In this document: in pieces, positions 7,160 to 13,244 of the stretch
Layout of the letters: each line of letters begins with the position of its first letter
Position numbering within the stretch: the first letter of the stretch is position 1
Assembly (NCBI GenBank): GCA_042091275.1
Contig: JBELHR010000036.1
Coordinates: 1 to 15,529, forward strand
Source of the DNA: JBELHR01 sp042091275
GTDB taxonomy: Bacteria > Bacteroidota > Bacteroidia > Flavobacteriales > Flavobacteriaceae
Length of the DNA stretch: 15,529 nucleotides
Direction of reading: 5' to 3'
Notes under the pieces: model-generated
Told to the model about the DNA's origin: nothing
The model's database searches: none
The model's input: only the letters and a program-made list of their open reading frames with translations
Made by a program: the position numbers and the translations under genes

Positions 7160-7675
7160 TTAAACTTCCTTGTACCTAAAGCAATCTAACTCGTGGTCAT
7201 TGACCATTCCCGAGGCTTGCATAAAAGAATAAACCGTTGTAGCACCGACAAACTTAAAGCCTTTTTTCTTTAGTTCTTTCGAAATAGCAACGGAAGCGTC
7301 TTTTTCTATATTCAAAAAGGGTTTTAAAAATTGGTAAAAACCGCCTTCTTCTTTAATAATTTTCAGGATACATTTGGCATTGTTTACAGTAGCTTCAATT
7401 TTTCCTCTATGCCGAACAATTCCACTATTCAACAACATAGAATCTACTTTTTCGGAGCTAAAGTGAGCGACTTTTTCCAGATCAAAATTTTCAAATTCCA
7501 ATCGAAACGTTTCTCGCTTTTTTAAAATAGTAATCCAACTCAATCCTGCTTGAAAACTTTCTAGAGACAACATCTCAAACAGCTTTTGATCCTCGTAGAC
7601 CCCAACACCCCATTCGGTATCGTGGTATCGAATATATAAAGGATCCTTACCTACCCAATTGCACCTAGTCTTCAT
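7160..7675 (-). CDS. tag: DNA-3-methyladenine glycosylase I
   Basis: Tag is the base-excision repair enzyme that removes 3-methyladenine from alkylated DNA. The zinc-binding set C5, H18, H161 and C165 is complete (CNWVG, YHDTEWG, NDHELDC), and E39 in LSLESFQAGLSW matches the active-site glutamate E38 of the E. coli enzyme. Further family blocks are ILKKRETFR, NSGIVRHRGKI and KKKGFKFVGATTVYSFMQA. At 171 residues it is about 15 shorter than typical. The loss falls in the loop around residues 112-130, between FYQFLKPF and SKELKKKGF, which is a surface region, so activity is probably kept. It starts at ATG. Confidence 0.95.
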   Translation of the reverse strand: MKTRCNWVGKDPLYIRYHDTEWGVGVYEDQKLFEMLSLESFQAGLSWITILKKRETFRLEFENFDLEKVAHFSSEKVDSMLLNSGIVRHRGKIEATVNNAKCILKIIKEEGGFYQFLKPFLNIEKDASVAISKELKKKGFKFVGATTVYSFMQASGMVNDHELDCFRYKEV

Positions 7676-7681
7676 ATAAAG

Positions 7682-7689
7682 TAAAGATA
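7682..7689 (-). promoter_or_regulatory. Weak -7-like element upstream of tag
   Basis: On the minus strand TATCTTTA lies seven bases before the tag ATG and matches TAnnTTTG except the last base. A -33 element would fall inside the pckA terminator hairpin, and none is evident there. Low confidence. Confidence 0.25.
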
Positions 7690-7696
7690 GGCAAAT

Positions 7697-7725
7697 AAAA
7701 AAAAGACAGCCGAAGCTGTCTTTTT
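7697..7725 (-). terminator. Strong intrinsic terminator of pckA with UUCG tetraloop
   Basis: Read on the minus strand, downstream of the pckA stop: AAAAA-GACAGC-TTCG-GCTGTC-TTTTTTTT. The six-pair GC-rich stem is perfect, extended by A-T pairs, and is followed by eight T. The loop C(UUCG)G is the exceptionally stable RNA tetraloop with its preferred closing pair. Read on the plus strand it would also form a hairpin followed by five T, but no plus-strand gene enters here. Confidence 0.92.
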
Positions 7726-7736
7726 AAAATTATTGA

Positions 7737-9335
7737 TTAGGCTTTAGGGCCTCCGGCAATGAGCTCGTTATCGGCTCGATCTTCGAATTTCTTAAAGTTG
7801 TTTTTAAATGCATAAGACAAGTCCATAGCCTTTGCAGTATAGGCCGCTTTGTTCTTCCAAGTATTGATTGGATTTAACAAATCGTCCGGAACATCAGGAC
7901 AAGACATTGGCATTTGAAGACCAAAAATACTGTGTTCTTGATAAGTCACATTGTCTAAAGCTCCCGAAAGCGCAGCATTAATCATGGCTCTGGTATACTT
8001 CAAACTCATTCTATGACCAATTCCATAAGGACCTCCTGTCCAACCTGTATTGATCAACCAAACATTGACACCAGACTCCTCCATCTTCGCGCTTAACATA
8101 TTTGCGTATTCTACCGGGTGAAGGGGCATAAATGGTGCTCCAAAGCAAGCAGAAAAAGATGGAAGTGGTTCATCTACTCCCGCCTCAGTTCCTGCTACTT
8201 TAGCAGTGTAACCTGATATAAAGTGGTATGCCGCCTGTTTTGGATTTAATTTTGATACCGGAGGCAGAACTCCAAATGCATCTGCTGTCAAGAAGAAAAT
8301 ATTTTTTGGATTTTTCCCTACAGAAGGAATCATGATATTTTCAATGTGATCAATTGGATAACTAACTCTTGTGTTTTGAGTTTTAGAAACATCTGCAAAA
8401 TCTACTTTACCATTTGGATCAATAACAATATTCTCCAAAAGTGCTCCTCTTTTAATAGCGTGATAAATGTCTGGTTCTTTTACCGGATCCAAATCTATAA
8501 CCTTAGCATAACAACCTCCCTCAAAATTGAAAATTTGGTTGTCCGAAGACCATCCGTGCTCGTCATCTCCAATTAACTTTCTTTTTGGGTCTGCAGAAAG
8601 CGTTGTCTTTCCAGTACCTGAAAGTCCAAAGAAAATAGCAGCTTCTCCGTTTTCTCCCATATTGGCAGAACAGTGCATAGGAAGCGTATTCTTCAATACA
8701 GGCAATTCAAAGTTAAGAGCAGAAAAGATTCCTTTCTTGATTTCACCTGTATATCCCGTTCCTCCGACCAAAGCGATTTTCTTTGTAAAGTTTAGGATGG
8801 CAAAATTTTCTTGTCTCGTACCGTCTTCCTCTGGATTTGCCAAAAATCCTGGAATATTGAGTACCGTCCAATCTGCCTCAAAATTCTCTAATTCATCCGA
8901 TGTAGGACGAATAAACATATTGTGAGCAAACAGGTTGGACCAAGGATATTCGTTTATAACGCGAACTGATGTTCTATAATCCTCGGATGCGCAGGCAAAA
9001 CAATCTCTGACATAAAGTTCTTTGTCCGAAACATATTGCAACATTTTCTTGTGAAGGGCATCAAATTTATCTGCATCAAAAGCAATATTGATGTCTCCCC
9101 ACCAAACGCGATTTTCTGTCAATTCATCCTTGACAATAAATCTGTCCTTTGGAGAACGACCGGTAAATTTACCAGTGTCGATTGCCAAAGCTCCGGAGTC
9201 TGTTAGTCTCCCCATTCCTTTTTCTAAACTCAAATGAATCAATTCATCCGAGTCCAGTTGATAGTGAATTTGATCGTGATCAATTCCAAATCCTGATAAC
9301 GAAATCGATTTCGTAGCGAGTGCAGTTTTTTTCAT
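7737..9335 (-). CDS. pckA: Phosphoenolpyruvate carboxykinase (ATP)
   Basis: This is the cytosolic ATP-dependent enzyme that converts oxaloacetate plus ATP to phosphoenolpyruvate, CO2 and ADP, the entry step of gluconeogenesis. Length is 532, standard. Seen: TGRSPKDRF (58-66), GEIKKGIF (197-204) with metal-site K201, MHCSAN with H221, the P-loop GLSGTGKTT (237-245), IGDDEHGW (255-262) with D258, and EGGCYAKVIDL (272-282). These match the E. coli K213, H232, P-loop and D269 sites. The GTP-type enzyme is excluded by these motifs. The ATG lies 22 bases behind the DUF423 stop, so the two genes probably share a promoter. A strong hairpin closes the unit. Confidence 0.97.
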   Translation of the reverse strand: MKKTALATKSISLSGFGIDHDQIHYQLDSDELIHLSLEKGMGRLTDSGALAIDTGKFTGRSPKDRFIVKDELTENRVWWGDINIAFDADKFDALHKKMLQYVSDKELYVRDCFACASEDYRTSVRVINEYPWSNLFAHNMFIRPTSDELENFEADWTVLNIPGFLANPEEDGTRQENFAILNFTKKIALVGGTGYTGEIKKGIFSALNFELPVLKNTLPMHCSANMGENGEAAIFFGLSGTGKTTLSADPKRKLIGDDEHGWSSDNQIFNFEGGCYAKVIDLDPVKEPDIYHAIKRGALLENIVIDPNGKVDFADVSKTQNTRVSYPIDHIENIMIPSVGKNPKNIFFLTADAFGVLPPVSKLNPKQAAYHFISGYTAKVAGTEAGVDEPLPSFSACFGAPFMPLHPVEYANMLSAKMEESGVNVWLINTGWTGGPYGIGHRMSLKYTRAMINAALSGALDNVTYQEHSIFGLQMPMSCPDVPDDLLNPINTWKNKAAYTAKAMDLSYAFKNNFKKFEDRADNELIAGGPKA

Positions 9336-9357
9336 ATTTTAATTGTTGTTTATAGCC

Positions 9358-9735
9358 TTATGTGGATTGTTTTAAAAAGAAATATGCAAGTGTAAACCAT
9401 CCTCCGATTAAAGTAAAACCACCTAGAGGGGTTACATACCAAAACGTCTTTGGAGAAAGGGATGTAAATTTAAATACATAGATAGAACCAGAGAAAAGGA
9501 GAATACCGATGGCAAAAATCCAATTCACTTTTGAGATAATATCCGCTGAAAAATAGTTTGAAATATTTAATGCTAACAAGACGATTAAGTGAATCATCTG
9601 GTAATAAACAGCCGTGTTGTAGCTCTGCATATCTTCGGGAGAAAGCGTTTCCTTTAGGGCATGTGAACCAATGGCTCCCATGATTACGGTGATACCGCCG
9701 AATAATGCAATAATAGCTAGACTTGTTTTCATCAT
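9358..9735 (-). CDS. DUF423 small membrane protein (YgdD family)
   Basis: A 125-residue inner-membrane protein with four predicted helices (about 5-27, 44-63, 68-88 and 97-120). The N-terminal GAIGSHALK with the following TAVYYQMIHL, and later GILLFSGSIYVFKFT and TPLGGFTLIGGW, are the conserved blocks of the DUF423 family. No biochemical function is established. Two ATG codons stand side by side (9735 and 9732) and either could start the protein. It is the first gene of a likely DUF423-pckA transcript and has the best promoter in the window directly upstream. Whether it has any link to gluconeogenesis is unknown. Confidence 0.9.
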   Translation of the reverse strand: MMKTSLAIIALFGGITVIMGAIGSHALKETLSPEDMQSYNTAVYYQMIHLIVLLALNISNYFSADIISKVNWIFAIGILLFSGSIYVFKFTSLSPKTFWYVTPLGGFTLIGGWFTLAYFFLKQST

Positions 9736-9749
9736 TCAATTATACAGGT

Positions 9750-9782
9750 CAAAGATATTTATTAATTTAAAAAGACCAACAA
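9750..9782 (-). promoter_or_regulatory. Promoter of the DUF423-pckA unit
   Basis: On the minus strand TATCTTTG (9757 down to 9750) is an exact TAnnTTTG, 14 bases before the ATG. TTGTTG at 9782-9777 upstream offers two overlapping -33 TTG trinucleotides, the nearer 19 bases from the -7. This is normal spacing for the Bacteroidota sigma factor. The -33 element overlaps the first TTGTT/AACAA dyad. Confidence 0.7.
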
Positions 9783-9835
9783 TTTTAGTTGTTTAAATTT
9801 CAACAATAAATTTTCTTTTGTTTTAAATTAAACAA
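9778..9835. repeat. Three TTGTT/AACAA dyads in the divergent pckA-side promoter region
   Basis: Three inverted repeats lie in 58 bases. AACAA-6-TTGTT occupies 9778-9793. TTGTT-8-AACAA occupies 9789-9806 and shares an arm with the first. TTGTTT-6-AAACAA occupies 9818-9835. The last two are both 18 bases long, agree at 15 of 18 positions, and start 29 bases apart. They lie between the DUF423-pckA promoter and the start of the saccharopine dehydrogenase-like gene. An operator for a dimeric repressor or activator fits, but in such AT-rich DNA chance similarity must be tested. Confidence 0.4.
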
Positions 9836-9848
9836 TCCGAATAATTGC

Positions 9849-9855
9849 TACTTTG
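9849..9855 (+). promoter_or_regulatory. -7-like element upstream of the saccharopine dehydrogenase-like gene
   Basis: CTACTTTGC precedes the ATG by about 18 bases and resembles TAnnTTTGC, with either one missing n or a C in place of the first T. A TTTTG at 9816-9820 is about 28 bases upstream, too far for an ideal -33. This is a plausible but imperfect promoter. Confidence 0.35.
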
Positions 9856-9873
9856 CAAGCGAAATTTAAGAAC

Positions 9874-11220
9874 ATGAAACAGATTCTACTTATAGGGGCC
9901 GGAAGATCCGCCTCGAACTTGATAAAATATTTAGTCCAAAAGAGCAAAACTCACCATTTCAGTCTTTGTATTGCGGACCTCAGCGAGGAGGCTGCTCGAG
10001 AAAAAGCTGGCACAGATAAAGATGTAATCTGTTTGGGATTAGATATAAGAGATACTGAAAAAAGAAGAGAAGCAGTTCAAAAGGCAGACGTCGTAATCTC
10101 TATGCTTCCTGCATTTATGCATATCGATCTGGCAAAAGACTGCCTAAAGTATAAAAAACACATGGTGACGGCTTCCTATATCTCAGATGAGATGAAGTCC
10201 CTCGATAAAGAAGTAAAAGATTCTGGACTTGTATTTATGAACGAAATTGGTCTAGATCCTGGGATTGATCATATGAGTGCGATGAAAGTCATAAATGAGA
10301 TTAGATCCAAAGGAGGTAAAATGCTCCTGTTTGAATCCTTTACTGGAGGACTAGTCGCCCCTGAATCGGATGATAATTTATGGAATTACAAGTTCACATG
10401 GAACCCGAGAAATGTTGTTTTAGCGGGGCAAGGTGGAGCTGCAAAATTCATTCAGGAAGGAAAATATAAATACATTCCTTATCAAAAATTATTTAGGAGA
10501 ACAGAAGTTTTATCGATTCCCGGAGCTGGTAAATTTGAAGGCTATGCAAATAGGGACTCCTTAAAATACCGTGAAATATACGGTTTGGAAGATATTGAAA
10601 CCTTATTTCGAGGTACTATAAGACGTCTTGGATTTTCAAAATCTTGGGACCTACTCGTTCAACTCGGTATGACAGACGACAGCTATATTATGGAAAACAG
10701 CGAAGACATGTCTTATAGAGATTTCACAAATTCCTTTTTGGCATACAATACAGAGGATTCGGTAGAACTGAAATTGAGATCTTATCTTCAAATCGCTCAA
10801 GATGACTTGCGTTGGGAAAAGATAAAAGAATTAGACCTTTTTAATGCCGACAAAAAAGTCGGACTCAAAGATGCTAGCCCAGCACAGATCTTAGAAAAGA
10901 TTTTATCCGATGTTTGGTCTTTATCTGCTGATGATAAAGATATGATTGTTATGCTTCACAAATTCGGGTACGAGTTAAAAGGAGAGAAAAAACAAATCGA
11001 ATCTTCCATGCTCGTTAAAGGCGATGATCAAACTTACACGGCAATGGCAAAAACAGTAGGTCTTCCGGTAGGAATAGCAGCGGTAAAAATACTTTTAGGT
11101 GAAATAAAAACACCAGGGGTTCAAATTCCTTTGAGTAAAGAGATTTATAATCCTATTCTCAATGAATTAGAAGATCACGGTATACATTTCAAGGAAGTCG
11201 AGGTAGCTTTCGGTTCTTAA
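9874..11220 (+). CDS. Saccharopine dehydrogenase-like oxidoreductase
   Basis: A 448-residue NAD(P)-dependent enzyme of the saccharopine dehydrogenase (LYS9 / C-terminal half of AASS) family. Seen: a Rossmann start MKQILLIGAGRSASNLIKYL with GAGRSAS at 8-14, the acidic end of the second strand in CIADLS, ISMLPAFMH (75-83), YISDEM (102-107) and NEIGLDPGIDHMSAM (123-137), a family signature. The C-terminal substrate domain ends with TPGVQIPLSKEIYNP. The likely reaction is reversible oxidation of saccharopine to 2-aminoadipate semialdehyde plus glutamate, or a related opine-like reaction. No lysine gene is adjacent, so the pathway is not confirmed. I start at ATG 9874. A TTG 21 bases upstream overlaps the -7 element and adds residues without homology. 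It ends two bases from trmN6, tail to tail. Confidence 0.85.
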   Translation: MKQILLIGAGRSASNLIKYLVQKSKTHHFSLCIADLSEEAAREKAGTDKDVICLGLDIRDTEKRREAVQKADVVISMLPAFMHIDLAKDCLKYKKHMVTASYISDEMKSLDKEVKDSGLVFMNEIGLDPGIDHMSAMKVINEIRSKGGKMLLFESFTGGLVAPESDDNLWNYKFTWNPRNVVLAGQGGAAKFIQEGKYKYIPYQKLFRRTEVLSIPGAGKFEGYANRDSLKYREIYGLEDIETLFRGTIRRLGFSKSWDLLVQLGMTDDSYIMENSEDMSYRDFTNSFLAYNTEDSVELKLRSYLQIAQDDLRWEKIKELDLFNADKKVGLKDASPAQILEKILSDVWSLSADDKDMIVMLHKFGYELKGEKKQIESSMLVKGDDQTYTAMAKTVGLPVGIAAVKILLGEIKTPGVQIPLSKEIYNPILNELEDHGIHFKEVEVAFGS

Positions 11221-11222
11221 GC

Positions 11223-11942
11223 CTACATATTTAGGTAAAAGTCCTGAACCAAGCCTTTGTACTCCTCGGTATATTGGTGGCGCTCAATCTCGATAGTCAG
11301 TTGCTCTAAGAGGACAGAGTCCTTTGATTTTTTGACGCGGTCAAATTCCATTAGTGTGCGGATAACTTTTGTATATAATCGACCTTTTACCTCACATCTT
11401 CGGCTTAGGAACAAGCCTTGTTCCTCTGCTAAGTCTATAAATCCCTCGGCGTCATCTGCAGGTAAAACACAGGCAAATCGACCTGTAGCAGACAAGAGTG
11501 CTTGGACACCCTGAAGTAAATCTTTGGCTGGTAGGTTGTGGTCATTTCTGGCGCGGTCCCTCTCAATACTCACTGAGGTAGTTCTTTTAAAAAATGGAGG
11601 ATTAGAAACTATCAAATCATAGCTATCCTCTATTTCTTGGGCGAATTCCTGAAAAGAACTGTGGTAACAAAACAAGCGATCTCCCCATGGGCTATTCTCA
11701 AAATTATAGACAGATTCTTCATAAGCCGCTGGATCTAATTCCACAGCATCAATCAATTCCGCATCGCTTCTTTGAGCCATCATTAGCGAAATCAAACCAG
11801 TACCGGAACCAATATCTAACACAGAATCTTCTGAATTATCGATTTTAGTCCAGGCTCCGAGCAAGACTCCATCTGTCCCAATTTTCATTGCAGAATCTTC
11901 TTGCTTGACCTCAAACTCTTTAAATTTGAAAACTTCTTTCAT
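11223..11942 (-). CDS. trmN6: tRNA1(Val) A37 N6-methyltransferase
   Basis: A class I SAM methyltransferase of the TrmN6/YfiC family that in E. coli methylates N6 of A37 in tRNA1(Val). Seen: FKEFEVKQEDSAMKIGTDGV (7-26), the diagnostic N-terminal block; the SAM loop LDIGSGTGLISLM (42-54); the acidic VELD (67-70); and the target-base motif NPPFF (114-118). RARNDHNLP (130-138) follows, as in the family. Length is 239, normal. Its ATG overlaps the rimM stop (ATGA), so it is the third gene of the rpsP-rimM-trmN6 unit, all acting on translation. The tRNA target in this organism is inferred. Confidence 0.9.
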   Translation of the reverse strand: MKEVFKFKEFEVKQEDSAMKIGTDGVLLGAWTKIDNSEDSVLDIGSGTGLISLMMAQRSDAELIDAVELDPAAYEESVYNFENSPWGDRLFCYHSSFQEFAQEIEDSYDLIVSNPPFFKRTTSVSIERDRARNDHNLPAKDLLQGVQALLSATGRFACVLPADDAEGFIDLAEEQGLFLSRRCEVKGRLYTKVIRTLMEFDRVKKSKDSVLLEQLTIEIERHQYTEEYKGLVQDFYLNM

Positions 11943-12469
11943 TGATTTTTATAAAATTCAATTAAGCCTTCTGGTGCTTTTAGAAGCAATTTATTTTCCT
12001 TCCTGTCAATTTCAACAATAAACTCATCGAGCATAGGAATGAGAATTTCTTGATCTTCCGATTTGATCTCAAAAAGTGGTTGAGCGGTAGCTTCATTAAT
12101 ACCCACCAGTTCGCCTAAATAGCCATGGTCGATATCGTAAACAGGAAATCCTATAACCTCGTGGTAATAAAATTGTTTACCCGAAAGCTCGGGAAGAATT
12201 TCTTGAGGGAGATACAAAGCACATTTCAAAAGCATATTGGCGTCTTTGTCATCATCTACATCCTCGAACTTAATGCGAAGTTGATTCTCCTTTTGGAGGC
12301 GAATATCTTCAATAAAAAAAGGAACCAAGTTTTTGCCTAATTCGACAAAAACTGATTCCAATTCTGTGTAAATTTCAGGGTTATCCGAGTCTAACTTTGC
12401 GACTATTTCTCCCCTAAAACTGTGCTTTCTAACAATTTTGCCTAAATAAAAACAATCTTCTTTACGCAT
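11939..12469 (-). CDS. rimM: 16S rRNA processing protein RimM
   Basis: RimM is an assembly factor for the 30S subunit head that binds S19 and helps 16S rRNA maturation. Residues 1-90 form the N-terminal RimM barrel, starting MRKEDCFYLGKIVRKHSFRGEI with the family GKI...HG/SxxGE pattern. From about 98 a PRC-barrel follows (FYYHEVIGFPVYD, GYLGELVGI, ILIPMLDEFIVEID). Length is 176, normal. It starts at ATG 14 bases after the rpsP stop, the classical rpsP-rimM order. Its TGA stop overlaps the trmN6 ATG. Confidence 0.95.
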   Translation of the reverse strand: MRKEDCFYLGKIVRKHSFRGEIVAKLDSDNPEIYTELESVFVELGKNLVPFFIEDIRLQKENQLRIKFEDVDDDKDANMLLKCALYLPQEILPELSGKQFYYHEVIGFPVYDIDHGYLGELVGINEATAQPLFEIKSEDQEILIPMLDEFIVEIDRKENKLLLKAPEGLIEFYKNQ

Positions 12470-12483
12470 GTTAGAAGCTTAAT

Positions 12484-13038
12484 TTATTCTGCAGCAGGCT
12501 CCTCAGCAGCTGGTTCTTCAGTTGCAGCAGCAGCTTCTTCAGCAGCGGCAGCTTCTTTAGCAGCAGCTTCAGCTTTTAAAGCGTCTTCCGCTTCCTGAGC
12601 AGCAGCCATTCTCTTCTCGTTTACTTCTTTTTCAGCAGCTAAAGCTTGTGCTTTTGCTTCTTCTTTAGAGGCAGCAAGACCTGTCTTTTTAGCATCAATT
12701 GCCTGTGCTTTTTCTGCAACCCAAGCTTGGAATTTCTCCTCTGCTTGCTCTTCAGTTAAAGCTCCTTTTCTAACACCACCCATAAGGTGATTTTTCAACA
12801 TAGCTCCTTTGTAAGACAAAATGTTTCTTGCAGTGTCTGTTGGTTGTGCACCATTCTGCAACCACTTTACTGCTGAATCAACATCTAAGCTAATTGTAGC
12901 AGGGTTTGTGTTTGGATTGTAAGTTCCAATTTTTTCTAGGAATTTACCATCTCTTTTTGATCTTGCATCGGCAGCAACAATTGCATAAAAAGGTTTTCCT
13001 TTTTTACCGTGTCTCTGTAGTCTAATTTTTACTGACAT
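12484..13038 (-). CDS. rpsP: 30S ribosomal protein S16 with Ala/Glu-rich C-terminal tail
   Basis: S16 binds 16S rRNA early in 30S assembly. Residues 1-82 are the conserved core: MSVKIRLQRHGKKGKPFYAI, then DARSKRDGKFLEKIGTYNP, DSAVKWLQNGAQPTDTARN and LSYKG. The protein then extends to 184 residues, about twice the length of S16 in E. coli. The tail is lysine/glutamate/alanine-rich and probably helical or coiled-coil from about 95 to 165, then low-complexity AAEEP repeats to the end. Long S16 tails are familiar in Bacteroidota, but the role is unknown to me. It starts at ATG behind a -7 element and a hairpin leader, heads rpsP-rimM-trmN6, and diverges from dnaE. Confidence 0.97.
   Translation of the reverse strand: MSVKIRLQRHGKKGKPFYAIVAADARSKRDGKFLEKIGTYNPNTNPATISLDVDSAVKWLQNGAQPTDTARNILSYKGAMLKNHLMGGVRKGALTEEQAEEKFQAWVAEKAQAIDAKKTGLAASKEEAKAQALAAEKEVNEKRMAAAQEAEDALKAEAAAKEAAAAEEAAAATEEPAAEEPAAE
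12487..12606 (-). repeat. Low-complexity Ala/Glu-coding stretch in rpsP
   Basis: Residues 145-184 of S16 are almost entirely Ala and Glu, encoded by recurring GCA, GCT and GAA/GAG codons. The DNA therefore shows irregular GCAGCAGCTTC-type repeats on the plus strand. This is a likely spot for length variation between strains. Confidence 0.7.
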
Positions 13039-13051
13039 AAATTTTAATTAT

Positions 13052-13068
13052 ATAGGTTCTCGACCTAT
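13052..13068 (-). promoter_or_regulatory. Hairpin in the rpsP 5' leader
   Basis: ATAGGT-5-ACCTAT forms a perfect six-pair stem with a five-base loop (CGAGA in the mRNA sense), 13 bases upstream of the rpsP ATG. From the -7 element at 13094-13087 the transcript should start near 13080, which places the stem-loop in the leader. It could control S16 translation as a ribosomal-protein leader, or simply stabilise the mRNA. Confidence 0.4.
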
Positions 13069-13086
13069 GGTTATTAATTTGGACTG

Positions 13087-13094
13087 CAAAATTA
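13087..13094 (-). promoter_or_regulatory. -7 promoter element of the rpsP operon
   Basis: On the minus strand TAATTTTGC contains an exact TAnnTTTG, 48 bases upstream of the rpsP ATG, followed by C as often seen in Flavobacteriia. No TTG was found at normal -33 spacing. The remaining bases up to the dnaE start (13095-13244) show no clear promoter for dnaE. Confidence 0.5.
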
Positions 13095-13244
13095 CGAATT
13101 TCTTTTCAATTCACATAAGCTAATCCCCAATAAAATATAGACCCAGGTTTTCAGGGTTTTAACTGTTGATAAATTAAGGGAATTAGCGCCTCAATAACCG
13201 TGAATTTATAGTAATTTTAAATTCTTATTAAAGGCCTTTTCTAC

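Noticed and set aside
8527..8925. Plus-strand open frame of 132 codons opposite pckA
   Set aside because: It is fully antisense to a strongly conserved enzyme. Its protein has no recognisable domain, and it has no promoter or gene-like neighbours.
9470..9739. Minus-strand frame of 89 codons overlapping the DUF423 gene in another frame
   Set aside because: The DUF423 frame contains the family motifs. This frame yields a cysteine/histidine-rich sequence without a pattern.
9853..9873. TTG start 21 bases upstream for the saccharopine dehydrogenase-like gene
   Set aside because: It lies inside the -7-like element and adds seven residues before a typical MKQILLIGAG Rossmann start.
11257..11514. 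Plus-strand open frame of 85 codons opposite trmN6
   Set aside because: Antisense shadow with no recognisable protein pattern.
13067..13123. 18-codon plus-strand reading frame between rpsP and dnaE
   Set aside because: Very short, overlaps the rpsP -7 element and leader hairpin, and shows no coupling or family pattern.
13230..13239. AAAGGCCTTT perfect palindrome just before the dnaE start
   Set aside because: A single 10-base palindrome without loop, repeat copy or promoter context. It is too short to support an operator call.
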